Positions 36,804 to 45,543 of a stretch of DNA of 64,000 nucleotides are shown here, in pieces. The notes under the pieces were generated by a model. The model was not told where the DNA came from. It made no database searches and saw only the letters and a list, made by a program, of their open reading frames with translations. The stretch lies in the NCBI RefSeq assembly GCF_007748095.1, contig NZ_CP036287.1:620001-684000 (forward strand), given 5' to 3'. The DNA is from Engelhardtia mirabilis (GTDB taxonomy: Bacteria; Planctomycetota; UBA1135; GCA-002686595). Within the stretch, counting starts at the first letter, position 1, and the number at the start of each line of letters is the position of its first letter. Both the position numbers and the translations under genes were made by a program.

Positions 36804-38543
36804 TCAGTCGCCCTTGCCGTTGGGGTGGCAGGAGTAGCAGGCCGCGGAGTTGTAGGAATAGCCCGGAACCTCGTCGGGCTTGTGCTTCTTCTGCGTGTCG
36901 ACGGCGTTGTGTTCGTGGCAGTCGATGCACGAGAACACCGCGTAGGTGGCCGGGTTCGTGTGGCACTGGGTGCAACTGAAGTTCTTGTGTGCCCCGGTCT
37001 TGATCGGGAAGTCGTGGTTGAAGACCGCGTCGTCCCAGTCCGACGTGTTGTGGCAGGCCTGACAGGTCGTGGGGTAGCCGGCCGCGATGTGATTGGGGTC
37101 GTTGGCGCCGGTGTAGTCGGAGGCGTGGCACGAGAAGCAGTCCGACGAGAGTCCCGTGAAGGTCCCCGGGCTGTGGCAGGCGGTGCAACTCGACAGGTTG
37201 TGACCGGCGGTCAGGGGGAAGAACGAGTGGTCGATGTTCGCGTCGCCCCAGTCCGAGGTGTTGTGGCACTCCTCGCAGGAGGTCGAGAAGCCCGCCGTGA
37301 CGTGGTTGGGGTCGCTGGCGCCGGTGTAGTCGGAGGCGTGGCACGAGAAACAGTCGGACGACAGGCCCATGAAGGTCCCCGGGCTGTGGCAGGCCGTGCA
37401 ACTGGCCAGGTTGTGCCCGGCGGTCAGCGGGAAGAACGAGTGGTCGACGTTGGCGCCCTCCCAGGTCGATGTGTTGTGGCACTCGTCGCAGGCGGTCGAG
37501 AATCCGGCCGTGACGTGGTTGGGGTCCATCGCCCCGGCGTAGTCGGAGGCGTGGCACGAGAAGCAGTCGGTCGACAGGCCGGCGAAGGTCCCCGACCCGT
37601 GGCACGCCGAGCAGTCGCTGATGCTGTGCCCCGCGGTCAGGGGGAAGAAGGCGTGGTTGAACGCAGCTCCCTCCCAGCTCTGGATGTTGTGGCACTCGTC
37701 GCAGGAGGTCGAGAAGCCCGCGGCCACGTGGTCGGGGTCGTCGGTGCCCGTGAAGTCGTCGGCGTGGCAGGAGAAGCAGTTCGTCGACAGGCCCGAGAAG
37801 ACCCCGCCGGTGTGGCAGGCCGAGCAGTCGCTCAAGGCGTGTCCGCCGGTCAGCGGGAAGAAGTTGTGTACGAAAGTCCCGCCGCCCCATTGGGTCGGCT
37901 GGTGGCACTGCTCGCAGGAGGTCAGGTTGCCCGAGGCCACGTGGTCGAAGCTCTGCGCGCCCAGGGCGTCCTCGAGGTGACAGGACTCGCAACGGGTGCT
38001 GACGCCGGTGAACTGTCCCGCCTCGGCGGCCGGGTGGCAGCTGGCGCAGGCCGTGGCCAGGTGCGCGCCCTCGAGGGGGAAGCGCGTCGACTGGTGGTCG
38101 GCCAGGATGCCGCTCGGGAACCAGTCGAAGGTGTCGTGGCACTCGGTGCAGGTCGCGCCCAAGCGCCCCAGGTGCGGATCCTGGTGGCAACCGCTGCAGC
38201 CCTTGGCCGCGTACCACTGCACCGGGCCGCGGTCGTTGTGGCAGCGCAGGCACTGGGCGCCGTCGTGGGCGCCGTCGAGCTCCACGCCGGTCTCCGCCAG
38301 GTGGTCGAACTGGAAGTCGGCGCGGATCGTGCTCCAACCCTTGCCCACGTGGCACAGGGAGCAATCGGCCGGGAAGGTGTCGTGGGGCACCACGGGCCCG
38401 CGCTCGTCCCACCACCCCTGGCGCGGTCCGTCGGGCCCGCGCAGTTGCAGCCCACAGGCGACGAGCAACGCGACCAACAGGCCCGCGAAGGCCTTGGGGT
38501 GAGCGATGCGGCGGGTTGAGCTGGGAGTGTTCGAAGGATCCAT
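36804..38543 (-). CDS. Multihaem c-type cytochrome lipoprotein, 22 CxxCH
   Basis: The protein is 579 residues. A hydrophobic segment ends in the lipobox LVAC (Cys30), so it is a lipoprotein. I count 22 CxxCH haem-binding motifs. Residues 210-493 are four tandem 71-residue units, each with three motifs (C-x-x-C-H-x(4)-W, then FFPLTAGH-x(4)-CSACH, then CFSCHASDYxG-x(4)-NHVxAGFST). The repeated His in FPLTAGH and PNHVxAGF are probable distal ligands for bis-His haems. As the last gene of the operon and a lipoprotein, it probably lies at the outer membrane or cell surface and acts as an electron exit or entry wire. Confidence 0.9.
   Translation of the reverse strand: MDPSNTPSSTRRIAHPKAFAGLLVALLVACGLQLRGPDGPRQGWWDERGPVVPHDTFPADCSLCHVGKGWSTIRADFQFDHLAETGVELDGAHDGAQCLRCHNDRGPVQWYAAKGCSGCHQDPHLGRLGATCTECHDTFDWFPSGILADHQSTRFPLEGAHLATACASCHPAAEAGQFTGVSTRCESCHLEDALGAQSFDHVASGNLTSCEQCHQPTQWGGGTFVHNFFPLTGGHALSDCSACHTGGVFSGLSTNCFSCHADDFTGTDDPDHVAAGFSTSCDECHNIQSWEGAAFNHAFFPLTAGHSISDCSACHGSGTFAGLSTDCFSCHASDYAGAMDPNHVTAGFSTACDECHNTSTWEGANVDHSFFPLTAGHNLASCTACHSPGTFMGLSSDCFSCHASDYTGASDPNHVTAGFSTSCEECHNTSDWGDANIDHSFFPLTAGHNLSSCTACHSPGTFTGLSSDCFSCHASDYTGANDPNHIAAGYPTTCQACHNTSDWDDAVFNHDFPIKTGAHKNFSCTQCHTNPATYAVFSCIDCHEHNAVDTQKKHKPDEVPGYSYNSAACYSCHPNGKGD
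37065..37916 (-). repeat. Four tandem 213-bp repeats inside the 22-haem cytochrome gene
   Basis: The four 71-residue, three-haem units are exactly the same length (213 bases each) and highly similar in DNA, showing recent internal duplication. Units two to four are closest. Recombination between them would add or remove three haems at a time without a frameshift. Confidence 0.85.
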
Positions 38544-38567
38544 GGCGGGCCGTGGGTGCTGCGGATG

Positions 38568-40340
38568 TCAGAAGCGCAGGGAGGCCGTGAGGCCGACGAC
38601 CATCGCGTCGGTGTCGGTATCGAACACGCGATCCACGTTGGCGGACAGGCTCCAGTCGTCACCGATGCGGGTGTCGAAGCCCATTCGCACGGAGTGCTGG
38701 TCGTGGGTCTCGAGGGCCGCCTGCAGGCCCGTGGGCTCGAAGCGCAGGAAGGAATAGCCCGCGCTCAAGTTGCTGCGCTCGAAGACCGGCCAGTGGGCGT
38801 CGAGGCCCACGCCGATCTGGTCGTTGTAGCGCGTCTCGTTGGTGCGCGCCGAGATCGACAGGCCCGTGTGCCAAGCGTCCAGGTTGTTGCCGTTCGCGCG
38901 CAGGGTGTAGCCGCCGCCGGTGTCTTCCGAGTCCTGGAAGCGCTGCACCCCAGCCTCGAGGCGCCAGTGGCTCGTCGCCCGCCACCAGACGCGCCCGCCG
39001 AAACGATCGACGGGGCCCTGGCCGAGGACCAGTTGCGGGTCGCCGTACAGCTCGTTCTTCTTCAGATCGGCCAGGGAGAAGCGCGTGGCGAAGACGCCCA
39101 GGCCCACGCTCTGGCCCAGGGGGCGGTCCACGTTCAGGTAGTACTCGGTCAGGTCGAAGCCCGCCGGCGTCGAGGCCGTGGACGAGGCGTAGTAGTCGAT
39201 CAGGGCGCCGCCGCGGATCATCCAACCCGCGGGGCGCGCGTCGAGCCCGACCACGATCAGGTTGCGGTCCGAGCTGCCCTGGAACCACGTCTTCTGCAGG
39301 CCGAGGGTCACGCTGCCCAGGCTGCGGTCGCCCAGGGGTTGGTCCACCGACACGGCGACCTGGGCCTCGTCCGCCTCGAACGGGGTGGCGCTGGTGTTCA
39401 GGTCCGGGATCAGACCGATCGACGCGCCCCAGCGCCGATCGCCCCCGTCGCGGTGGCTCAACTCGACGCCGTCCAATCGCCCCAGGCGCGAGAGGCCGCG
39501 CTGGGAGAAGCGCCCGACGGTCAGGGACGTGGGCCGCTCACGGTCGCCGCCGATGCTGTAGGCCAGCTCGTCCACGCGCCCGATCAGGTCGCTGTCGTCC
39601 TCCACGTCGGCGGAGTAGGCGCGCCACAGGGTCTCGGCGTCCAGGGTCAGCTCGCCGCCCTGGCCGAAGGGGTTGGTCGCGGTCAGGTCGGCCCCGAACA
39701 CCAGGCGCGAGCTGTCGACGTCGGTGCCGTCGCTGGTCGCGGTCACCGCGCGCAGGCGCAGGCGGCCGGAGACCATGGGCTCGCGCTCGGCGGGCTTGGA
39801 GCCCTCGGGCTGGGCCAGGAGCGGCGCCGCCGGATCGCGCGTGCCCTCGCCTTCGGTGGCCGCCCAAGGCGGGTGGGGGACCGCCTGCACGATCGGCTGC
39901 AGCGGCGGCGCGTCGCCGTCCGAGTGCGTGCCCGCCCGTGGATCGACGACCTTCGCCTGGGGCTCGGCGCTGAAGCGCTCGCCGGGCACGAAGACCTCGC
40001 CCAGGGTGTCGCGCGGCGGCGGCTCGCCCGGGGCGAGCACGCGCGCCCGGCAGCTCGAGGCGGAGACCATCTCGATCTCGGCCTCCACCGGCGCCGCGCC
40101 AGCGGGCGAGAGGCGCACGGTGTCACCGACGCGCAGGCCGTCGTTGCGACCGGCGTTGAGGTAGACGCTCTCGGCGATGGAGTCGGTCACGCGCACCTCG
40201 ACGCGGCGCTCCTCCATGCGCTCGACCGCGGGCGCTGTGCTGCCCGCCTCCGCCCCGCCCTCTGCGGCAACGGCAGGCTCGAGCCCGAAGAGGCCCAGCG
40301 CCGCGGCGACCAGCAGCCCTTGTCCCGTCATGGCCCTCAT
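38568..40340 (-). CDS. Outer-membrane beta-barrel, putative porin of the cytochrome conduit
   Basis: The protein is 590 residues with a signal peptide (LLVAAALGLFGLEPAVAA). Residues 40-110 form a small beta domain, then comes a Pro-rich linker. From about residue 195 to the end there are alternating amphipathic beta strands with acidic/Asn-rich loops (SGRLRLRAVTAT, GELTLDAETLWRAYS, GSVTLGLQKTWFQGS), and the chain ends in ASLRF, the C-terminal Phe typical of outer-membrane barrels. It sits between two multihaem cytochrome genes and overlaps the upstream one by four bases (ATGA), as expected for the barrel of a porin-cytochrome conduit (MtrB-like in role, not recognisably in sequence). Confidence 0.8.
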   Translation of the reverse strand: MRAMTGQGLLVAAALGLFGLEPAVAAEGGAEAGSTAPAVERMEERRVEVRVTDSIAESVYLNAGRNDGLRVGDTVRLSPAGAAPVEAEIEMVSASSCRARVLAPGEPPPRDTLGEVFVPGERFSAEPQAKVVDPRAGTHSDGDAPPLQPIVQAVPHPPWAATEGEGTRDPAAPLLAQPEGSKPAEREPMVSGRLRLRAVTATSDGTDVDSSRLVFGADLTATNPFGQGGELTLDAETLWRAYSADVEDDSDLIGRVDELAYSIGGDRERPTSLTVGRFSQRGLSRLGRLDGVELSHRDGGDRRWGASIGLIPDLNTSATPFEADEAQVAVSVDQPLGDRSLGSVTLGLQKTWFQGSSDRNLIVVGLDARPAGWMIRGGALIDYYASSTASTPAGFDLTEYYLNVDRPLGQSVGLGVFATRFSLADLKKNELYGDPQLVLGQGPVDRFGGRVWWRATSHWRLEAGVQRFQDSEDTGGGYTLRANGNNLDAWHTGLSISARTNETRYNDQIGVGLDAHWPVFERSNLSAGYSFLRFEPTGLQAALETHDQHSVRMGFDTRIGDDWSLSANVDRVFDTDTDAMVVGLTASLRF

Positions 40341-42688
40341 CGATCACCCACCGTCCCGTGGCAATCGGCACAACTGTGTGCGATTGGCTTGTAGCGAACG
40401 GCGCTGCCGCCGCCCTCGAGGGGCCAGGCGTCGTGACAACTGGCGCAGGCCAGGTCGCGGTGGTTGGCGTCGAGGGCGAAGCGCGCGTCCTCGGCGTGGT
40501 CGAAGGTCAAGCGCGCGTCGCCATCGTGGCAGCGCAGGCAGCTGTCGCCGCGAACGTCGCCGAACTGCGCCACGTGGGGGTCGGCGTGGCAGTCGTAGCA
40601 GCGGCTGCCGCGCACCAGACCCAGGTTGCGTGGGCCGTGGGCGCTGACGGCGGGTCGCTCGTGGCAGCCCGCGCACTCGAGGCCCGCGTGCCCGCCCTCG
40701 AGCCCGATCCCGGTCCAGCGACCGTGGTCGAAGTCAATCGTCGCGGGGGCGAAGGCCTCCGAGCCGTGGCAGGCGGAGCAGTCGGCGACGGCGCCACCGA
40801 CCGGCAGCAGCGCGCCGCCGTGGGCGTCGGCGTGGCAGTCGTCGCAGCGCGTCATCGAGGCGCCGAAGAGGTCCGAGGCGCGGCCGAAGCGGCGCAGGTC
40901 GGCGTCCGCCGTCTTGGCGGGGCGGTGGCACGTCTCGCACTGGGCCTGCGCGTGGGCGCCGACGAGCGCGAAGCCGGTGCGCCCGTGATCGAAGGCGGCG
41001 CGGTCCACCTCGCTGAAGGTCGTGGCGCCGTGGCACTCGGCGCAGTCGGTCGGCGCGGCCTGGGCGTTCGAGGGGCTGGCCAGGGCCACCGCGGCCTGGG
41101 CCAGGAGCCCGTCGTGCACGTCCGTGTGGCAGGCCGCGCAGTCGTCCTGCAACCCCGCAAAGCGCAGCGGGCCGCTGTCCAGGCGCTCGGTGTGGCAGGC
41201 CGCGCAACCCACCGCGCCGTGGGCGCCGTCCAGGGCGAAGCCGGTCAGCCCGTGCTGGTCGAGTCCGAAGTGCGCCGGTCGGAAGGCGGTGTCCGAGTGG
41301 CATTCGGAGCAGCTCGCGCTCGCGAAGGGACCCCGGTCGAACTCGCCCCCGTGGGCGTCGTCGTGGCAGTCCGCGCAGCTCGTGCCCACGGCGTCGAAGC
41401 GCAGCGCCTGCTGGGGCGCGCTCGGCTCGTGGCACGCGGCGCACGCGAGGTCGGTGTGGGCGCCGTGCAGGGGGAAGTCGGTGCCTCGGTGCTCGGCCAG
41501 GCCGAAGCTGGAGGGCGCGAACTCCGAGGTGGCGTGGCAGGTGGCGCAGGCCAGGGGCCCGCGGTCCTCGAACTCGCCCCCGTGGGGGTCGGTGTGGCAG
41601 GCGGCGCAGTCCTCGCGCTCGCGGCCGGGGAAGCGCTGGCTGAAGTCGTGGGCGACGTCCGCGGCGGCGCCGTGGCAGTCGGCACAGCCCAGCTCGGTGT
41701 GGGCGCCGTCCAGCTCGAAGCCGGCCCGGGCGTGGAGCTCGGGCGTGACCCGCGCGGCCACGGGCCCGGGCGGCGCGGGCGCGAGGCGCTCCTGGGTCAG
41801 CTCACCCAAGGAGAAGCCCCCGTCGCGCGGATCGTGGCAGCCCCTGCACGAGGTCGCCGGCTCGGCCGAGAAGAAGAAGGCCGCGGCGGCGAGCAGGACG
41901 TCGGTGTGGGGCTGGTCGTGGCAGGCGTCGCAGCGCTCGGCGCGGCCCGGACCCTCGCGGTCGAAGGAACGCTCGATGCTCCAGTCGCTGCCCGGCTCGT
42001 GACAGGTGGCGCACTCGAGGCCGGCGTGGTCGCCGCCGTCGTCGAAGCTCGCGTGGGCGAAGCTCGGGGGCGGACCGAAGCTCTGGGTCTGCACGTGGCA
42101 GTCGGCGCAGGAGTTGCCCAGCTCGCCCCCGTGCACGTCCTCGTGGCAGCTCGCGCAGGAGGCGTCGAGGCCACCGAAGCGCCGGGTGCCGTGGGCGAGG
42201 ACCAGCACTTCGGAGGCGGCGTGGCACTCGGAGCAGGCGATCTCGGTGTGCTTGCCGGCGAGGTCGAGGCCGACCAGCGCGTGGTCGAAGGCCATCACGT
42301 CCGCGACGCCAGCGGCGGCGAAGGCGGTGTCCGAGACCAGGCGGAACTCCGCGCCGTGGTGCTCGCTGTGGCAGGTACCGCAGGCCTGGGCGCTGGCGGG
42401 GTCGAGGGTCCCGTGCAGGCCGCGGCGCAGGTCGAGGTCGCTCTCGATCGCCTCGTGGCAGGTGAGACACGCCCCCGCGAGGCTTTCGCCGAAGCCGCCG
42501 TGGCAGCGTTTGCACGAGCCGGCGCCGTCGAGCTCGTCGAGGCTCGCGTGCACCGCGCTCAGGGGACCCGGCGAGGTCTGCTCGAGGTCGCGCGAGAAGA
42601 GCACGACCACGAAGCCGGCCGCGGCCAGGGCCAGCCAGAGCTCCGGGCGCTTCCACAGGGGCGCCCGTTTGCGTTTCGAGACCGCCAT
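40337..42688 (-). CDS. Membrane-anchored multihaem c-type cytochrome, 26 CxxCH
   Basis: The protein is 783 residues. A basic start (SKRKRAPLWKRP) and one helix (ELWLALAAAGFVVVLF) form an uncleaved anchor, with the rest in the periplasm. I count 26 CxxCH motifs, spaced about 25-30 residues apart, many as C-x-x-C-H-x-D-x-H-G-G (for example CADCHDDAHGGEFDRG), where the second His is a probable distal ligand. This is among the larger haem counts for one chain. It begins three bases after the stop of the Fe-S/flavin gene and overlaps the barrel gene. It would carry electrons across the periplasm from the inner-membrane oxidoreductase to the barrel. Confidence 0.9.
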   Translation of the reverse strand: MAVSKRKRAPLWKRPELWLALAAAGFVVVLFSRDLEQTSPGPLSAVHASLDELDGAGSCKRCHGGFGESLAGACLTCHEAIESDLDLRRGLHGTLDPASAQACGTCHSEHHGAEFRLVSDTAFAAAGVADVMAFDHALVGLDLAGKHTEIACSECHAASEVLVLAHGTRRFGGLDASCASCHEDVHGGELGNSCADCHVQTQSFGPPPSFAHASFDDGGDHAGLECATCHEPGSDWSIERSFDREGPGRAERCDACHDQPHTDVLLAAAAFFFSAEPATSCRGCHDPRDGGFSLGELTQERLAPAPPGPVAARVTPELHARAGFELDGAHTELGCADCHGAAADVAHDFSQRFPGREREDCAACHTDPHGGEFEDRGPLACATCHATSEFAPSSFGLAEHRGTDFPLHGAHTDLACAACHEPSAPQQALRFDAVGTSCADCHDDAHGGEFDRGPFASASCSECHSDTAFRPAHFGLDQHGLTGFALDGAHGAVGCAACHTERLDSGPLRFAGLQDDCAACHTDVHDGLLAQAAVALASPSNAQAAPTDCAECHGATTFSEVDRAAFDHGRTGFALVGAHAQAQCETCHRPAKTADADLRRFGRASDLFGASMTRCDDCHADAHGGALLPVGGAVADCSACHGSEAFAPATIDFDHGRWTGIGLEGGHAGLECAGCHERPAVSAHGPRNLGLVRGSRCYDCHADPHVAQFGDVRGDSCLRCHDGDARLTFDHAEDARFALDANHRDLACASCHDAWPLEGGGSAVRYKPIAHSCADCHGTVGDR

Positions 42689-42691
42689 CGA

Positions 42692-44911
42692 TCAGCCGCC
42701 GAACCGGGTGAAACGCAGGGCCACGACGATGTGCGCGATGACAGCGAGGACGCAGAACAGGGCCGCCCAGCGGTGCAGGAAGCGCCAGGACACCATCAGC
42801 CCGCGCAGGTCCTCGAAGCTGGCGGCGGAGGCGGCCGCGCGCCGCGCGCGGGCGGCGAGCTCGGTCACGCGCCGAATCTGCTCCGCGTGCAGACCCGCGT
42901 CGCGGGCCTTCAGCGTGAGGTCCTGCTCGAGCTGGCGCACTGCCCGGCGGCTGCGCAGCACCGCGGCCAGGCGCGTGAGGAAGTTGCGCCCCCCGCGGCT
43001 CTCGCGGATCGAGCGCTCGACCGCCTCCAGGACCGAGTCCCCGAAGCCGCGGTGGGTGCGGTCGAGCTCGCCGGAGAGCTGCGCCAACTCGCCGCGCACC
43101 TCGTCGAGGAGCAACTCGCGACCGTTCGCCGCCCGCGGCACGAACGAATAGAAGTAGCGACCGATCGCGCCCGTGGCCGCCAGGGCCAAGAGCGCCAGGA
43201 ACGAATGCCCCCCGAGGGTGTCGCGCGGAGCCAGGGCCGCGTGCATCAGCACGAGCAGCGGCACCGAGAGCCCCGTGGCCACGTGCACCGTCATCCAAGC
43301 GCGCAGGGAGCCCCAGCGCACCGGCACCAGGGTGCTGCGGCGCAGGAGGTAGCCGAGGTTCGCCGCCATGGCCGCGAAGGCCGCGATGCCCAGGGTCAGT
43401 CCGACGGCACCGGCCGGCCGCAGCGTGGCGTGCCACGGGTGGTGGGGGCGCTCCGCCAGGGGCAGGTCGTAGTAATCGCGCAGGCCAAAGGTGGCGCCCG
43501 CGAAGACCAGGGCCAGCACGAGCACCGCGCCCAGGGAGCGGATCAAACCAGTCGAGCTGCCCTCGTCCGCCGTCGCCACCGGCCGGTCCGCCGGGTCGAA
43601 GGAGATGCCCGAGGCCTTGAGCGGCTCGATCGGTGCCTCACCGCCGGCGAAGACGAAGACCTCGTCCACGTCGAGCATCAGCTTCTCGCCGTCGCAGGCG
43701 CCCAGGCGCACGAGGTCGACCGTGTCCGTGCCGATGGCGGTGACCTGGGTCTCGAGCAGCAGCTCGACGCTGCCGTCCAGCCGCGCTTGGTCGAGGCGCT
43801 CGCGGTTGCGACTGCGCAGGCGCGAGAACTCCGCGCGCCGGTAGGACAGGCGCACGACGTTGCCCGGCTGGTCGGCCAGGCCGAGGGCCGCCTCCACCGC
43901 GCTGTCGCCGCCGCCGACCACCAGGATGCGGCGATCGGTGTAGCTCTCCGCGTCCATCAGCGAGTAGGCCACGTGGGTCGCCTCCTCGCCCGGCACCCCC
44001 AGACGACGCGGCGACCCGCGCCGGCCCAGGGCCAGGCTCACGAAGCGCGCCACCACCGGCTCGCCGTCGGTCTGGACCTCGAGCAGCCCGTCGGCGCGCT
44101 GCACCACGCGCTTGAACTTGACCGGCGTGCGGATCGGCAGTTCGAGGCCGCCGATGATGTCGGTCCACAGCTCCATCAGCTCCTCCTTGGCGTAGGAGCT
44201 GCGACCGAGGCGCCCGTGCAGGGGCAGGTCGACCGGCTGGGTCATGACCAACTTGCGGCGCGGGTAGCTGGCGACGGTGCCGCCCACCGAACCCTGCTCG
44301 AGCGTCACGAAGTCGATCCCGTGCAGCTTGGCGGCCAGGGAGCACGACAGCCCCGCCGGCCCCGCACCCACCACGCACAGCTCCAACGCGCCCTCGGGAA
44401 GGTCGCGCGGGTCGTCCTTCAGGCGCCGCGCGATCTCCTCCGCCACCGCGTTGCCGTGGGTGACGGCGGTGCGGATCAGGGCGTAGCCAGTCACTTCCCC
44501 GGCCAGGAACAGGCCGGGCACGGTGGTCGATTCCAGGTTGTCGGACAGCACGGGGATGTCCTCGCGCTGCTCGATGTCCCCCAGGGCGATCGAGATGGCC
44601 CCCGTCGGGCACTCCTCCGCGCAGCGCCCGTGCCCGACGCAGCGCGCCCCGTGGACGACCAGGGCCTGGCCGTGGATCAGGCCGAGCACCCCGTCCTCCG
44701 GACAGGCCGCCACGCAGGTCCCGCAGCCCAGGCAACGGTCCAGATCCACGTGGGGATACTGCAACCGCGCCCGATGGGACCCGGATTGCCGCGCCTCCTC
44801 CCGCTCATCCAGAGCCGCGCCCAGGCCATGCAGGCTCTGCCGCCGCTGGATCAGCGCGACGAGCAACCCGGCACAGGCCAGGGCGGGCAGTAGGAAGGTC
44901 CACCAGGTCAT
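42692..44911 (-). CDS. Ferredoxin-flavin membrane oxidoreductase
   Basis: The protein is 739 residues. Residues 1-20 are a membrane helix. Residues 55-105 are a two-cluster ferredoxin domain: C60, C63, C66, C70 for the first, and C91, His94, C97, C101 for the second, where one Cys is His. Residues 175-430 are a thioredoxin-reductase-like FAD/NAD(P) module (VVGAGPAGLS near 183, VVGGGDSAVEAA near 327). The C-terminal 280 residues have about six membrane helices with His residues in suitable places for haem b (VHVATGLSVPLLVLMHAAL, GGHSFLALLAL, FLHRWAALFCVLAVIAHIV). It looks like the entry point of the operon's electron chain, linking NAD(P)H or ferredoxin to the multihaem cytochromes. Confidence 0.85.
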   Translation of the reverse strand: MTWWTFLLPALACAGLLVALIQRRQSLHGLGAALDEREEARQSGSHRARLQYPHVDLDRCLGCGTCVAACPEDGVLGLIHGQALVVHGARCVGHGRCAEECPTGAISIALGDIEQREDIPVLSDNLESTTVPGLFLAGEVTGYALIRTAVTHGNAVAEEIARRLKDDPRDLPEGALELCVVGAGPAGLSCSLAAKLHGIDFVTLEQGSVGGTVASYPRRKLVMTQPVDLPLHGRLGRSSYAKEELMELWTDIIGGLELPIRTPVKFKRVVQRADGLLEVQTDGEPVVARFVSLALGRRGSPRRLGVPGEEATHVAYSLMDAESYTDRRILVVGGGDSAVEAALGLADQPGNVVRLSYRRAEFSRLRSRNRERLDQARLDGSVELLLETQVTAIGTDTVDLVRLGACDGEKLMLDVDEVFVFAGGEAPIEPLKASGISFDPADRPVATADEGSSTGLIRSLGAVLVLALVFAGATFGLRDYYDLPLAERPHHPWHATLRPAGAVGLTLGIAAFAAMAANLGYLLRRSTLVPVRWGSLRAWMTVHVATGLSVPLLVLMHAALAPRDTLGGHSFLALLALAATGAIGRYFYSFVPRAANGRELLLDEVRGELAQLSGELDRTHRGFGDSVLEAVERSIRESRGGRNFLTRLAAVLRSRRAVRQLEQDLTLKARDAGLHAEQIRRVTELAARARRAAASAASFEDLRGLMVSWRFLHRWAALFCVLAVIAHIVVALRFTRFGG

Positions 44912-45543
44912 GGAGTTCGAGGAACGGTGCGGGCCAGGTCGAATCGGTCAGGAGGAAGGGCGGTGCGTGCGCCCGACTCGCCACCGGGGGAGCCCCGGGA
45001 ACCGACCGTCCAAGGAGCGGCGGTCCACCCCTTTCGGACGACTCGATCCCCAGAAACGCCGACCGCCGCGCGAGCCCCCCAGCCCACCCGACAGACGCTC
45101 CAAGCGCGGGAGCCGCCAGCCGACGCGGACTAGTTCCACCCTCGATCGCCCTATCAATCGACCCGCATGAACATTCGTTCAGGTCTGCACGGGCTGTGTG
45201 AGGCCACGCTCTTCGACGCGCCCAGGTCCCACAGCAAGGACCGCGCCAACGTAAGAGGCGGTACCTGATGCCCCGGGGTGGGCTCCGGCGAGTCCAGCGA
45301 GAAGACCGGGGTCCAGGGTTTGGACTCGAACCTGGCGCCGGAAGGCCCGGCGCGCCGGGCCGGGGCGGGCGCCGCCCGCGGCCGCCTGCCCGTGGACCTG
45401 TGGACTCAGCAGCCGCTCAGCGAAGTGACCCGTCAATTCTCCGGCCGACTCGGGTCACCCTTCGTTTCCTCCCACGACCCCGGGGCTACCCTGCTCGGCG
45501 CCGACCCATGGCCGGCCTGCGCCAGCCGGACCCCTCGTCCGTG
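44912..45543. other. Gene-free divergent region of 632 bases
   Basis: This lies between the starts of the electron-transfer operon (minus) and the next plus-strand gene. It must hold the operon promoter. It contains a GAAC-N4-GTTC palindrome at 45169 and a hairpin around 45320-45345 (CCAGGGTT...AACCTGG). Several frames cross it but none looks like protein. No tRNA can be folded here. Confidence 0.5.
45169..45180. promoter_or_regulatory. Possible LexA-type (GAAC-N4-GTTC) operator
   Basis: GAACATTCGTTC, inside TGAACATTCGTTCA, matches the GAAC-N4-GTTC core of the SOS boxes known from Gram-positive bacteria. It is a single site in a divergent region, 258 bases from one start codon and 364 from the other, which is far for an operator, so chance is quite possible. 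Confidence 0.2.

Noticed and set aside
40358..44893. 1511-residue open frame on the plus strand opposite the cytochrome and oxidoreductase genes
   Set aside because: It is antisense to genes with 26 CxxCH motifs and clear Fe-S/flavin domains; composition is typical of the complement of high-GC coding DNA.
45310..45360. tRNA on the minus strand, from a GGTTCGAGTCC T-loop-like string
   Set aside because: The T stem does not pair (CCAGG against CCAAA), and no anticodon or acceptor arm can be placed.
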